Origin: Herbaspirillum sp. meg3
Lineage (GTDB): Bacteria; Pseudomonadota; Gammaproteobacteria; Burkholderiales; Burkholderiaceae_D
Direction of reading: 5' to 3'
DNA length: 64,000 nucleotides
Assembly: GCF_002257565.1 (NCBI RefSeq)
Contig: NZ_CP022736.1
Location: forward strand, 4,092,001-4,156,000
Part shown: positions 1-7,088 of the stretch, piece after piece
How the letters are laid out: the number at the start of each line of letters is the position of its first letter
How positions within the stretch are numbered: position 1 is the first letter of the stretch
Notes under the pieces: model-generated
Databases searched by the model: none
Seen by the model: the letters and a program-made list of their open reading frames with translations, nothing else
What the model was told of the DNA's origin: nothing
Translations under genes and position numbers: made by a program

Positions 1-138
1 CTGGCCTCGATAAGCCAGTGCACCGGTGATGACCAGCGTCGGATAAGCAGGGATAGGTGCGCCGAGTTGTTCTGTCAGCACATTCAGAAATACGATGATC
101 AGACCGTACTGTTCAATCAGGTGATACAAATAAGTCAT
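1..138 (-). CDS. DedA-family membrane protein, N-terminal part only
   Basis: The ATG lies at 138 on the minus strand and the frame runs off the left edge, leaving 46 codons. The visible peptide has a short hydrophobic start, then EQLGAPIPAYPTLVITGAL. That Glu-x-x-Gly-x-Pro-x-Pro pattern is typical of the re-entrant loop of DedA/SNARE-associated (VTT-domain) inner-membrane proteins. Some betaproteobacterial members carry a C-terminal rhodanese domain, which cannot be checked here. It follows the DUF1275 gene by 85 bases on the same strand and could be the last gene of that operon. The family call is moderately sure; the substrate is unknown. Confidence 0.7.
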   Translation of the reverse strand, partial: MTYLYHLIEQYGLIIVFLNVLTEQLGAPIPAYPTLVITGALAYRGQ

Positions 139-223
139 CGCCGCACCGCTACCCTTGTCAGTCGATCTGCAGTATGACCTGCAGATCTCTATTTTTGATG
201 CCCGAATTCAGCCCAGGCGCTCA

Positions 224-943
224 TTATAGGGTTGAAGACGCTAGCGCTCCCGACTTTCGTCCCGGATATTCCGCCCAGATCATTGCCACCAGGATCGCCG
301 CAGGCAGCAGCAAGGCCAGAAACAAGGCATAGCGATAAGCGAACGCGCCGCCGATTGCGCCCACGCCAAAGGCGACGATGGGCCAGAAGAACTTGACGCA
401 GCGCTGGCGCACGCTCTGATCTGCCGCGCCCCGCACGATATCCACGACGTCGATCACCAGTTGCGTGACGTTGCCGGTCATGACCGTAGTTGGCGCCGAT
501 TGCGGCAAAATCAAGCGCGCTGCGGCGTTCTGCACACCCATCGCCGCCGCGCCAAACATGCCTGCCAGCAAGGCCGTCGTGGATCTCGCATCCGCCACGC
601 CGACCGGTGCCATGCTCTGCCCCAGACTCATGAACACCAGCAAAAAAAGCAGTTGCAGCGCCAGGACATAAGGCAAGGCCGGCTTGCCACTGCGCTCCAG
701 CCAGATCACCGTCATGCGTGTCAGGATCACCGATCCGATGAAGGCGGGAAACGCCAGAAACTTGATCAGCACGCCATGCGAAGGATTCGCCAGCTCACTG
801 CCGATCAGCACGAAGTTACCGGTAACGTGCGCCGTGAACAGTCCGAACAAGGCAACAAAACCCACCGTATCCACATAGCCTGCCAGGAAGCTCATGGCGG
901 CGCCCTGACAAGTCGCACGAGGAATATTGCTGATCGAATTCAT
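224..943 (-). CDS. DUF1275 (YoaK-like) membrane protein
   Basis: This is a 239-residue hydrophobic protein with about six membrane segments. The N-terminal stretch FLAGYVDTVGF followed by FTAHVTGNFV is the hallmark of the DUF1275/YoaK family, and the length is normal for it. No biochemical role is established for the family, which is assumed to be an inner-membrane transporter-like protein. The start is separated from the DoxX stop at 945 by a single base, so the two are almost certainly translated from one transcript. It closes the operon that begins with the isochorismatase-type hydrolase at 4459. The family assignment is sure; the function is unknown. Confidence 0.9.
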   Translation of the reverse strand: MNSISNIPRATCQGAAMSFLAGYVDTVGFVALFGLFTAHVTGNFVLIGSELANPSHGVLIKFLAFPAFIGSVILTRMTVIWLERSGKPALPYVLALQLLFLLVFMSLGQSMAPVGVADARSTTALLAGMFGAAAMGVQNAAARLILPQSAPTTVMTGNVTQLVIDVVDIVRGAADQSVRQRCVKFFWPIVAFGVGAIGGAFAYRYALFLALLLPAAILVAMIWAEYPGRKSGALASSTL

Positions 944-944
944 C

Positions 945-1415
945 TCAGTCCTCGGCTTTTTGGCTCAATGCAGCATCGATAGAAAAACCACCGGCACCCA
1001 TCAGTGCAATGCTGCCGAAGACGATCATCAGCAGCCAGCCGAACTGACCTTCTGCGATGCTCCAGTCGGCATGCACCAGGAACATCGACACACTCAGCAA
1101 AACCAGCACGGCAGCGCTGGCCAGACGTGTCAGGATGCCAGGCACGATCAGCACCGGACACAGGACTTCAGCGAAGATCGCAAAACCGAGCGTGAAGGCA
1201 CGGCCAACGTGCAGTGGATCGTCGATATGCTGCAGCTCGCCGGCAAAGTTGATGATCTTTGGCAGACCATGTACATACAGCAACAGCAAGGCGCCGGAGA
1301 GGCGCAGGAACAGCAGGCCGAGATCTTGTGCCGGCGCCCACAGCAGGCGCGGCAGCCATGTTTGTTTTACGGTTTGCCCTGACTGTGTGGTTGGTGCAGT
1401 TTGATAAGTTTGCAT
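945..1415 (-). CDS. DoxX-family membrane protein
   Basis: This is a 156-residue protein with four predicted membrane helices, including LGLLFLRLSGALLLLYVHGL near residues 32-51 and a GFAIFAEVLCPVLIVPG helix. Both the helices and the length are characteristic of DoxX/DUF417-like quinol- or redox-associated membrane proteins. An open frame extends upstream to 1502, but the ATG at 1415 gives a normal-length protein and follows a GGAGAATCATC-type ribosome site. It sits between the two XapX-like genes and DUF1275 on one strand with short gaps. DoxX proteins often accompany oxidases or aromatic degradation genes; the electron or substrate partner here is not evident. Confidence 0.88.
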   Translation of the reverse strand: MQTYQTAPTTQSGQTVKQTWLPRLLWAPAQDLGLLFLRLSGALLLLYVHGLPKIINFAGELQHIDDPLHVGRAFTLGFAIFAEVLCPVLIVPGILTRLASAAVLVLLSVSMFLVHADWSIAEGQFGWLLMIVFGSIALMGAGGFSIDAALSQKAED

Positions 1416-1464
1416 GATGATTCTCCTCAGTTGGAAATCAAAGATCAGAAATTGAATTTGAAAA

Positions 1465-1632
1465 TTACAGATGACCAACCAGGACAAACCCGGCGACCAC
1501 ATAGCCCAGCGTCATTGCCACCACCAGCGAGGCGCCGACTGGTGTAGGCGGCGTCGGCGATGGCAAACCGAACCAGCGGCAGACCGCACCGATCAAGGCA
1601 CCCAGCACGGCGCCGGTAAAGAGCGCGCTCAT
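1465..1632 (-). CDS. XapX-domain (DUF1427) mini membrane protein A
   Basis: This is a 55-codon gene starting at ATG 1632 and ending at TAA 1465. It encodes two hydrophobic segments joined by GLPSPTPPTPVGASLVVAM; the Pro-rich turn followed by a small-residue helix is the XapX/DUF1427 signature. The ATG overlaps the stop of the upstream mini gene by four bases (ATGA), which indicates translational coupling. The two proteins are recognisable paralogs, both showing P-x-PP, then a G-A-x-LV-x3-M-x2-GY pattern. XapX proteins have no proven function. I infer that they act as a pair in the inner membrane beside the amidohydrolase. Confidence 0.85.
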   Translation of the reverse strand: MSALFTGAVLGALIGAVCRWFGLPSPTPPTPVGASLVVAMTLGYVVAGFVLVGHL

Positions 1633-1826
1633 GCTTTCACCTCTGCGCCCTTGGCAACACGCGAGGCCAGATAACGATCCACCAGCCAGTAACCGCTGCT
1701 CATCGTGAACACCAGCAACGCACCGCTGAGAACCGGCGGCGACGGTACGGGAATCTGCGCCAGGTGACAGCAGAAGCCGACCAAAAAGGAGAGCACCAGT
1801 CCCCAGATCACTTTGGAATACGACAT
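1629..1826 (-). CDS. XapX-like mini membrane protein B
   Basis: This is a 65-residue protein. The frame is open to 1928, but the ATG at 1826 follows a GGAGAT ribosome site and gives a protein of family size. It has two membrane segments, the first with adjacent cysteines (VGFCCHLAQ), then IPVPSPPVLSGALLVF, which aligns by eye with the PSPTPP turn of mini protein A. The C-terminus is basic (RYLASRVAKGAEVKA). It overlaps mini protein A by four bases and begins 16 bases after the amidohydrolase stop. A tandem duplication followed by divergence is the simplest explanation. Function unknown. Confidence 0.8.
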   Translation of the reverse strand: MSYSKVIWGLVLSFLVGFCCHLAQIPVPSPPVLSGALLVFTMSSGYWLVDRYLASRVAKGAEVKA

Positions 1827-1842
1827 TTTTAAAATCTCCAGA

Positions 1843-3702
1843 TCAGAAAGCGAAGCAGCTGCAACCGAGCGCGCCCCAGAAGCCTGAGTAGTTCGAAGCG
1901 GGCACCGACGAGCGGCGGGCGACATCATGCGAGTGGGCGTGTACGTTGCAAGCGCCCGCGCATTGATGCGGCATCGCGGATTGTTTTTGTTGCGCGGCGG
2001 CCGACTTTGCTACCGGGCGATAGTGGCCCGGCACGGTCTTCACCGGCGACCAGTCAGGCAAGACCGGGATCGGTGGCGGCGCCAGCGGGTCGAACTCAGC
2101 CGCACCGTAGACGATCTTGCCGCCAACCACGGTCATCACGGATTCGATGGCTTTGATATCTTCTTCCGGTACGCTGAAAAAGTCCGAGGACAACACGACG
2201 AGGTCAGCCAGTTGACCATCCTTGATGCGGCCCTTCTTGCCTTGCTCGTTGGAGAACCAGGCGCTGCCTGCAGTCCACAGTTCGAGTGCCGTTTCACGCG
2301 GCAAGCCGGCTTCAGCCAGTTGCAGGCCGCCGACGGTCTTACCGGATACCAGCCAGTACAGCGCAGTCCACGGGTTGTAGCTGGCAACGCGAGTGGCATC
2401 GGTGCCTGCGCCGACAGGCACGCCCATGTCGAGCATGCGCGCCACCGGTGGCGTTGCCTTGGCGGCTTCCTTACCGTAACGATCAACGAAATATTCGCCC
2501 TGGAAGGCCATGCGATGCTGGATAGCCAGACCGCCGCCAAGCTCACGCACGCGCTCGATATTGCGCGGCGAAATGGTTTCGGCGTGGTCAAACATCCAGT
2601 GCAGACCGTTGAATGGGATGTCGCGATTCACTTTTTCGAACACATCAAGCATGCGACTGATCGATTCGTCGTAGGTCGCATGCAGGCGGAACGGCCAGCG
2701 GTTCGACACCAGATGGCGCACCACTTTTTCGAGTTCGTCTTCCATGCCGGCGGCCAGTTCAGGACGCGGTTCGAGGAAGTCTTCAAAGTCAGCCGCGGAG
2801 AACACCAGCATTTCACCGGCGCCGTTGTGGCGATAGAAATCATCGCCCTGCCCCGGCTTGATCATGTCGGTCCAGCGCTCGAAGTCTCCCAGCTCCTTGC
2901 CCTTGTTCTGCGTGAACAGGTTGTAGGCGATGCGGACGGTCAACTGCTGATCGCGCGCCAGCTGGTCGATGATGGCGTAGTCTTCCGGATAGTTCTGAAA
3001 ACCGCCGCCGGCATCGATAGCGCTGGTGACGCCGAGACGATTGAGTTCACGCATGAACTGGCGGGTGGAATTGACTTGCTGGTCCAGCGGCAGCGACGGA
3101 CCTTTGGCCAGCGTCGCGTACAAGATCATGGCGTTCGGACGAGCGATCAGCATGCCGGTCGGATTGCCGGCGGCGTCACGCTGGATTTCACCGCCCGGTG
3201 GATTCGGCGTGTCCTTGGTGTAACCGACGGCGCGCAAGGCGGCGCGGTTGAGCAAGGCGCGGTCATACAGATGCAGAATGAAAACCGGGGTGTCGGGCGC
3301 GGCAGCGTTGATTTCGTCGAGCGTCGGCATGCGGCGCTCAGCAAATTGGAATTCGGTCCAGCCACCGACCACGCGCACCCATTGTGGATGCGGTGTGCGC
3401 AAGGCCTGTTCGCGCAACATGCGCAGTGCGTCTGCCAGCGAGGGCACGCCTTCCCAGCGCAGTTCAAGGTTGTAGTTCAGGCCGCCGCGAATCAGGTGGA
3501 TGTGCGAATCGTTCAGACCCGGCACGACGCTGCGGCCATTGAGGTCGACCACTTGGGTCTTGCCGTTGCGGTGGCGCATGACGGCTTCGGCATCGCCGAC
3601 AGCGAGGAACTTGCCGTCCTTGATCGCGACGGCACTTGCCAGCGGTTGTTCTTTGTCGATGGTGTGGAATTTCCCGTTCAGCAGAATCAGGTCGGCGCTC
3701 AT
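1843..3702 (-). CDS. YtcJ-like metal-dependent amidohydrolase with Cys/His-rich tail
   Basis: This is a 619-residue member of the amidohydrolase superfamily (amidohydro_3, YtcJ type). An HxH metal motif (SHIHL, His67/His69) follows the N-terminal beta sandwich. Candidate metal or catalytic residues are His341 (RLHATYDE), His373 (FDHAET) and Asp435 (GAGTDATR). The ATG at 3702 has AGGAG five bases upstream; a GTG two codons earlier sits directly on that site and is less likely. The last ~45 residues form an extension with CAGAC, HAHSH and a terminal GCSCFAF, unusual for a simple hydrolase and possibly metal- or membrane-associated. It follows the isochorismatase-type gene by 103 bases. The substrate is unknown, perhaps an amide or carbamate that feeds the neighbouring hydrolase. 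Confidence 0.9.
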   Translation of the reverse strand: MSADLILLNGKFHTIDKEQPLASAVAIKDGKFLAVGDAEAVMRHRNGKTQVVDLNGRSVVPGLNDSHIHLIRGGLNYNLELRWEGVPSLADALRMLREQALRTPHPQWVRVVGGWTEFQFAERRMPTLDEINAAAPDTPVFILHLYDRALLNRAALRAVGYTKDTPNPPGGEIQRDAAGNPTGMLIARPNAMILYATLAKGPSLPLDQQVNSTRQFMRELNRLGVTSAIDAGGGFQNYPEDYAIIDQLARDQQLTVRIAYNLFTQNKGKELGDFERWTDMIKPGQGDDFYRHNGAGEMLVFSAADFEDFLEPRPELAAGMEDELEKVVRHLVSNRWPFRLHATYDESISRMLDVFEKVNRDIPFNGLHWMFDHAETISPRNIERVRELGGGLAIQHRMAFQGEYFVDRYGKEAAKATPPVARMLDMGVPVGAGTDATRVASYNPWTALYWLVSGKTVGGLQLAEAGLPRETALELWTAGSAWFSNEQGKKGRIKDGQLADLVVLSSDFFSVPEEDIKAIESVMTVVGGKIVYGAAEFDPLAPPPIPVLPDWSPVKTVPGHYRPVAKSAAAQQKQSAMPHQCAGACNVHAHSHDVARRSSVPASNYSGFWGALGCSCFAF

Positions 3703-3754
3703 GTTCACTCCTGGAGGTAGTCGTTATGTTTTGTCAGGGAATTTCTGCAACGTT

Positions 3755-3785
3755 GGGATCCTGCTCGCTATTGAGTCAGGATCCC
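3755..3785. repeat. Intercistronic hairpin (9-bp perfect stem)
   Basis: GGGATCCTG at 3755-3763 pairs perfectly with CAGGATCCC at 3777-3785 across a 13-base loop. It lies between the isochorismatase-type gene and the amidohydrolase. There is no U-tract after the stem on the minus strand, so it is more likely an mRNA processing or stability element, or an operator, than a terminator. Confidence 0.6.
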
Positions 3786-3805
3786 GCTTGAAGCTCGGCT
3801 AAGGA

Positions 3806-4459
3806 TTAATGGCCTTCGGATGCATTGAACATTGTCTTTGCGTAGATCAGGCCCAGACCGTAGGCGCCGCCGTTGGCAATCGCGGTTGCCACAGTTTCGT
3901 TGTAAGTCTCGGTACGCGCCCAGTCGCGTTGCAGTTCGAGCAGATATTGCAGCGATGTCATTGGGCGTGCGCCAAGCTGGATCATGCGTTCAACGGCACG
4001 TTGGTGCGCTTCATTCGACACGTCGCCGCTGGCGTCGGTGATGACATACACTTCAAAGCCCTGATCCAGCGCCGACAGCGCAGGACCGACGATGCATACC
4101 GATGTCCACAGACCGGCCAGCACGATCTTGTCCTTGCCGATGGCATTGACGCGGTCGGCGATGCGCGGGTCTTCCCAAGTGTTCATGCTGGTGCGGTCGA
4201 TCACTTCTTCATTGGGGAACACCGATTTGATTTCGTCGAACATCGGGCCGGAGAAGGATTTCTCGGCAACGGTTGTCAAAATTGTCGATACCTTGAATTC
4301 TTTGGCGGCCTTGGCGACCAGAGCGACGTTGTTACGCAGAGTGACGGCATCGATCGAATGGGTCGCAAACGACATTTGCGATTGATGGTCAATCATGATC
4401 AGGGTGTGGTTAGCTGGATTCAACAGTGTTTTGCCTGGTTGTGCTTTTGCGATTGCCAT
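3806..4459 (-). CDS. YcaC-type isochorismatase-family hydrolase
   Basis: This is a 217-residue alpha/beta cysteine hydrolase of the isochorismatase superfamily. Visible hallmarks are the catalytic Asp near the N-terminus (LIMIDHQSQM, Asp24) and the nucleophilic Cys in the LAGLWTSVCIVGPAL segment (Cys122), followed by a VITDASGD loop. Length and motifs match the YcaC subgroup, whose physiological substrate is unknown. The ATG at 4459 has AGGAGAAC just upstream. It is the first gene of the minus-strand operon running to DUF1275, so its promoter should lie in 4460-4802. Co-occurrence with an amidohydrolase suggests sequential C-N bond hydrolysis (inference). Confidence 0.92.
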   Translation of the reverse strand: MAIAKAQPGKTLLNPANHTLIMIDHQSQMSFATHSIDAVTLRNNVALVAKAAKEFKVSTILTTVAEKSFSGPMFDEIKSVFPNEEVIDRTSMNTWEDPRIADRVNAIGKDKIVLAGLWTSVCIVGPALSALDQGFEVYVITDASGDVSNEAHQRAVERMIQLGARPMTSLQYLLELQRDWARTETYNETVATAIANGGAYGLGLIYAKTMFNASEGH

Positions 4460-4802
4460 GATGTTCTCCTGAGGTATGGTCGATTAATTCGATAAGGGTG
4501 AGTGCTTCGTTTGGTGTCCGTCTTTCTCTTTGTCGTTCACCATGGAGCGAAGTATGGGCGAACAGGAAACGAAAGAAAAACGGAAAGATTAAGGGTCAAT
4601 TATCGAAATATTCGAAAATAGATTTCAATCTACTCAGTGTCGATATCTTTGCTCTTGAAGCAATAAAGTTTTGCTTTCCACCCTATTTTTGCAACACCGC
4701 TTCGGCCGCATACTTCTGTTCATACGGGGCTTGCAAGAACACGCCCCCTATCTCCGCCATTGCGCCCGCCCGCGGTTGCGCTTCACTTCAATAAAGGAAA
4801 CC
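4460..4802. promoter_or_regulatory. Divergent intergenic region with small inverted repeat
   Basis: This 343-base region separates the minus-strand isochorismatase operon from the plus-strand dkgB-like gene, so both promoters should lie here. It is clearly more AT-rich than the flanking genes. A 5-3-5 inverted repeat, TCGAA-ATA-TTCGA, occupies 4603-4615 and is a possible operator. Open frames here have no convincing ribosome site or family resemblance. No regulator gene is adjacent. Confidence 0.5.
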
Positions 4803-5606
4803 ATGAACAACATCCCCGCTTTCGGCCTCGGCACCTTCCGCCTGAAAGACCAGCAAGTCATCGACTCCGTCACCAATGGCCTTGATCTCGGTTACCGCCA
4901 TATCGATACCGCCCAGATCTACGGCAATGAAGCGGATGTCGGCAAAGCCATCGCTGCCGCCAAGGTGGCGCGCAACGAGCTGTTCGTCACTACCAAGATC
5001 TGGACCGAGAATTTGTCCAAAGACAAACTCATCACTAGCCTGAAGGAAAGCCTCTCCAAATTGCAGATGGATCAGGTCGACCTGGCACTGATCCACTGGC
5101 CCGCGCCGAACGACAGCATCGCCGTCGCGACCTACATGGAAGCGCTGGCAGAAGCCAAGGCGCAAGGCCTGACCAAGCTGATCGGCGTGTCGAACTTCAC
5201 CATCGCGCATCTGAAGCAGGCTATCGATGCCGTCGGCGCCAAGGAAATCGCGACCCAGCAGATCGAGATCCACCCTTTCCTGCAAAACCGCAAGGTGGTG
5301 GACTTCACGCGCAGCCAGGGTATTCACCTGACTGCTTATATGCCACTGGCTTATGGCAAGGTGATGACCGACCCGGTGATGGTTGAGATCGCCAAGGTGC
5401 ATCAGGCCAATCCGGCGCAAATCGCGCTGGCGTGGTCGCTGCAGCAAGGCTTTGCCACCATCCCGTCCTCGACCAAGCGCGCTAATCTGGAAAGTAATCT
5501 GGCGGCAAAAGACATCCGCCTGACGGATGCCGAGATGGATGCCATCTCCAGACTCGATCGCAATGATCGTCTCGCCAATCCTGACTTTGCGCCGCAGTGG
5601 GATTGA
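4803..5606 (+). CDS. dkgB: Aldo/keto reductase, 2,5-diketo-D-gluconate reductase B type
   Basis: This is a 267-residue cytosolic NADPH-dependent reductase. The sequence follows E. coli DkgB (YafB) closely from FGLGTFRLKD to the C-terminal DRLANPDFAPQWD. The catalytic tetrad is present: Asp35 and Tyr40 (HIDTAQIYGNE), Lys65 (TTKIWTENL) and His98 (LIHWPAP). The cofactor-phosphate segment IPSSTKRANLESNL lies near the C-terminus. The frame is open upstream to 4671, but the ATG at 4803 follows AAAGGAAACC and matches the family start. DkgB-like enzymes reduce diketogluconate, methylglyoxal and other small aldehydes. It is monocistronic by context. Confidence 0.93.
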   Translation: MNNIPAFGLGTFRLKDQQVIDSVTNGLDLGYRHIDTAQIYGNEADVGKAIAAAKVARNELFVTTKIWTENLSKDKLITSLKESLSKLQMDQVDLALIHWPAPNDSIAVATYMEALAEAKAQGLTKLIGVSNFTIAHLKQAIDAVGAKEIATQQIEIHPFLQNRKVVDFTRSQGIHLTAYMPLAYGKVMTDPVMVEIAKVHQANPAQIALAWSLQQGFATIPSSTKRANLESNLAAKDIRLTDAEMDAISRLDRNDRLANPDFAPQWD

Positions 5607-5977
5607 GCTGAATGCTGCGTTCTCTTTCCGTCTTGCGGGAAGAGAACTCCACAGAACGGCACGCCACCCCGCCTGTATGGCTGATGCTGGCGGGGTGTTG
5701 TCCTTATTGCAGCGCTATCGTTTGCCTCGCATCGCTTTCCGGAAAATGCCATGTGCTGTATTTTTATTTTAAATTGCTTGCAATTTAATTTTACTCAATT
5801 TAATATCCACTCATGCACTGACCAAACAAACCGGATGCCAACGATAAAGTGGCCCCAATGAAGAGGAAGGCGCATGCATTACGCATTGAAGAATTTCAGA
5901 TACTGAAGCGCCAAATATATTGTACACAATTTAATTGCTTGATTTAAAAATTACCTCCCCCCCCGAAAGGAAACATC
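5607..5977. promoter_or_regulatory. AT-rich esterase upstream region with repeated operator-like motif
   Basis: This 371-base gap contains no supported gene. A near-continuous AT-rich stretch carries AAATTGC-TT-GCAATTT (5771-5786, 7-bp arms). CAATTTAAT occurs three times (5781, 5796, 5927) and AATTGCTTG twice (5772, 5933). The last copies lie about 40 bases before the esterase start. The repetition suggests cooperative regulator binding sites for the downstream gene. The AGGAAAC ribosome site precedes the ATG at 5978. Confidence 0.5.
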
Positions 5978-7009
5978 ATGAAATCGATCAAACAAGTTCT
6001 CACTCTCAGCGCCGTCGCACTGGCCGCTTCCACAGCCCTCACCGTACAAAGCGCGAATGCCGCTTCGGTAGAGCCACAAACCCAGGGCTTCCTCGACGTG
6101 CTGTCCGCAGCCGGCGGTCCTCCGATCTATACACTGACGCCTGAACAAGCCCGCAACCTGCTGGCCGGCGCACAGGCGGGCAAGGTCGCAAAACCAGCCG
6201 CCGATATCGAAGACCGTGTGATCCCCGTCGGTCCGACCGGCAGCACACGCATCCGTATCCTGCGCCCGCAAGGCAACAAGGAAACACTGCCGGTAGTGAT
6301 GTATTTCCACGGCGCAGGCTGGGTGATGGGCGACGTCAATACCCACGATCGCCTGGTGCGCCAGATCGTTGACGGCGCCAAGGTCGCCGTAGTGTTTGTC
6401 GACTACGACCGCTCGCCGGAAGCACGTTATCCGATCGCCATCGAGCAGGACTATGCCGCGACCAAATACGTCGCCGAGCATGCTGCCGAATTCAACGTCG
6501 ATGCGAGCCGTCTGGCAATTGCCGGCGACAGCGTGGGCGGCAACATGACTGCCGTCGTGAGCCTGCTGGCGAAGGAACGCAAGGGTCCGGCGATCAAGTA
6601 TCAGGTGTTGTTCTACCCGGTGACTGACACCAATTTTGAAAACGGTTCGTACAATCAGTTTGCCAACGGCCCATGGCTGACCAAGGAAGCAATGAAGTGG
6701 TTCTGGAACGCCTACCTGCCGGCCGGCGCCAACCGCAAGGATCCGCATATCGCACCGCTGAACGCGACACTGGAACAGCTGAAGGATCTGCCGCCGGCAC
6801 TGGTCATCACTGACGAAAACGATGTGCTGCGCGACGAAGGCGAAGCCTACGCCGCCAAGCTGGCCAAGGCAGGCGTACCGGTGACACAAGTGCGCTACCT
6901 CGGCACCATCCATGACTTTGTGATGCTCAATGCACTGGGCGATACACCAGCCGCGAAGAGCGCCATCGATCTGGCGACTTCCAACCTGCGCAAGGCACTG
7001 GCGAAGTAA
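5978..7009 (+). CDS. Secreted HSL-family esterase/lipase
   Basis: This is a 343-residue alpha/beta hydrolase with a clear Sec signal peptide (positive MKSIK, hydrophobic core, SANA cleavage near residue 28). Hormone-sensitive-lipase features are visible: the oxyanion motif HGAGW (111-115), nucleophile Ser185 in GDSVGGN, candidate acid Asp282 in DENDVLRDEG and His312 in GTIHDF. The family hydrolyses short-chain esters; the product should act in the periplasm or outside the cell. It follows an AT-rich, repeat-bearing control region and is closed by a strong terminator at 7035-7073, so it appears to be transcribed alone. The specific ester substrate is unknown. Confidence 0.92.
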   Translation: MKSIKQVLTLSAVALAASTALTVQSANAASVEPQTQGFLDVLSAAGGPPIYTLTPEQARNLLAGAQAGKVAKPAADIEDRVIPVGPTGSTRIRILRPQGNKETLPVVMYFHGAGWVMGDVNTHDRLVRQIVDGAKVAVVFVDYDRSPEARYPIAIEQDYAATKYVAEHAAEFNVDASRLAIAGDSVGGNMTAVVSLLAKERKGPAIKYQVLFYPVTDTNFENGSYNQFANGPWLTKEAMKWFWNAYLPAGANRKDPHIAPLNATLEQLKDLPPALVITDENDVLRDEGEAYAAKLAKAGVPVTQVRYLGTIHDFVMLNALGDTPAAKSAIDLATSNLRKALAK

Positions 7010-7034
7010 TCATTGCTCTCACCTTGAGGCGATA

Positions 7035-7073
7035 AAAAACCGCCCGCTCCTTTTCAGGAGACGGGCGGTTTTT
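7035..7073. terminator. Bidirectional intrinsic terminator
   Basis: AAAAACCGCCCG and CGGGCGGTTTTT form a GC-rich stem with A- and T-tracts on either side, extended by an inner CTCC/GGAG pairing. It lies between the convergent esterase and MFS genes and can serve both strands. Confidence 0.9.
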
Positions 7074-7088
7074 ATCAGAGCTGATACT

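Noticed and set aside
1927..3720. Long plus-strand open frame of 597 codons
   Set aside because: It is antisense to the amidohydrolase, whose motifs are convincing; the frame is open because of GC-rich codon usage and shows no family features.
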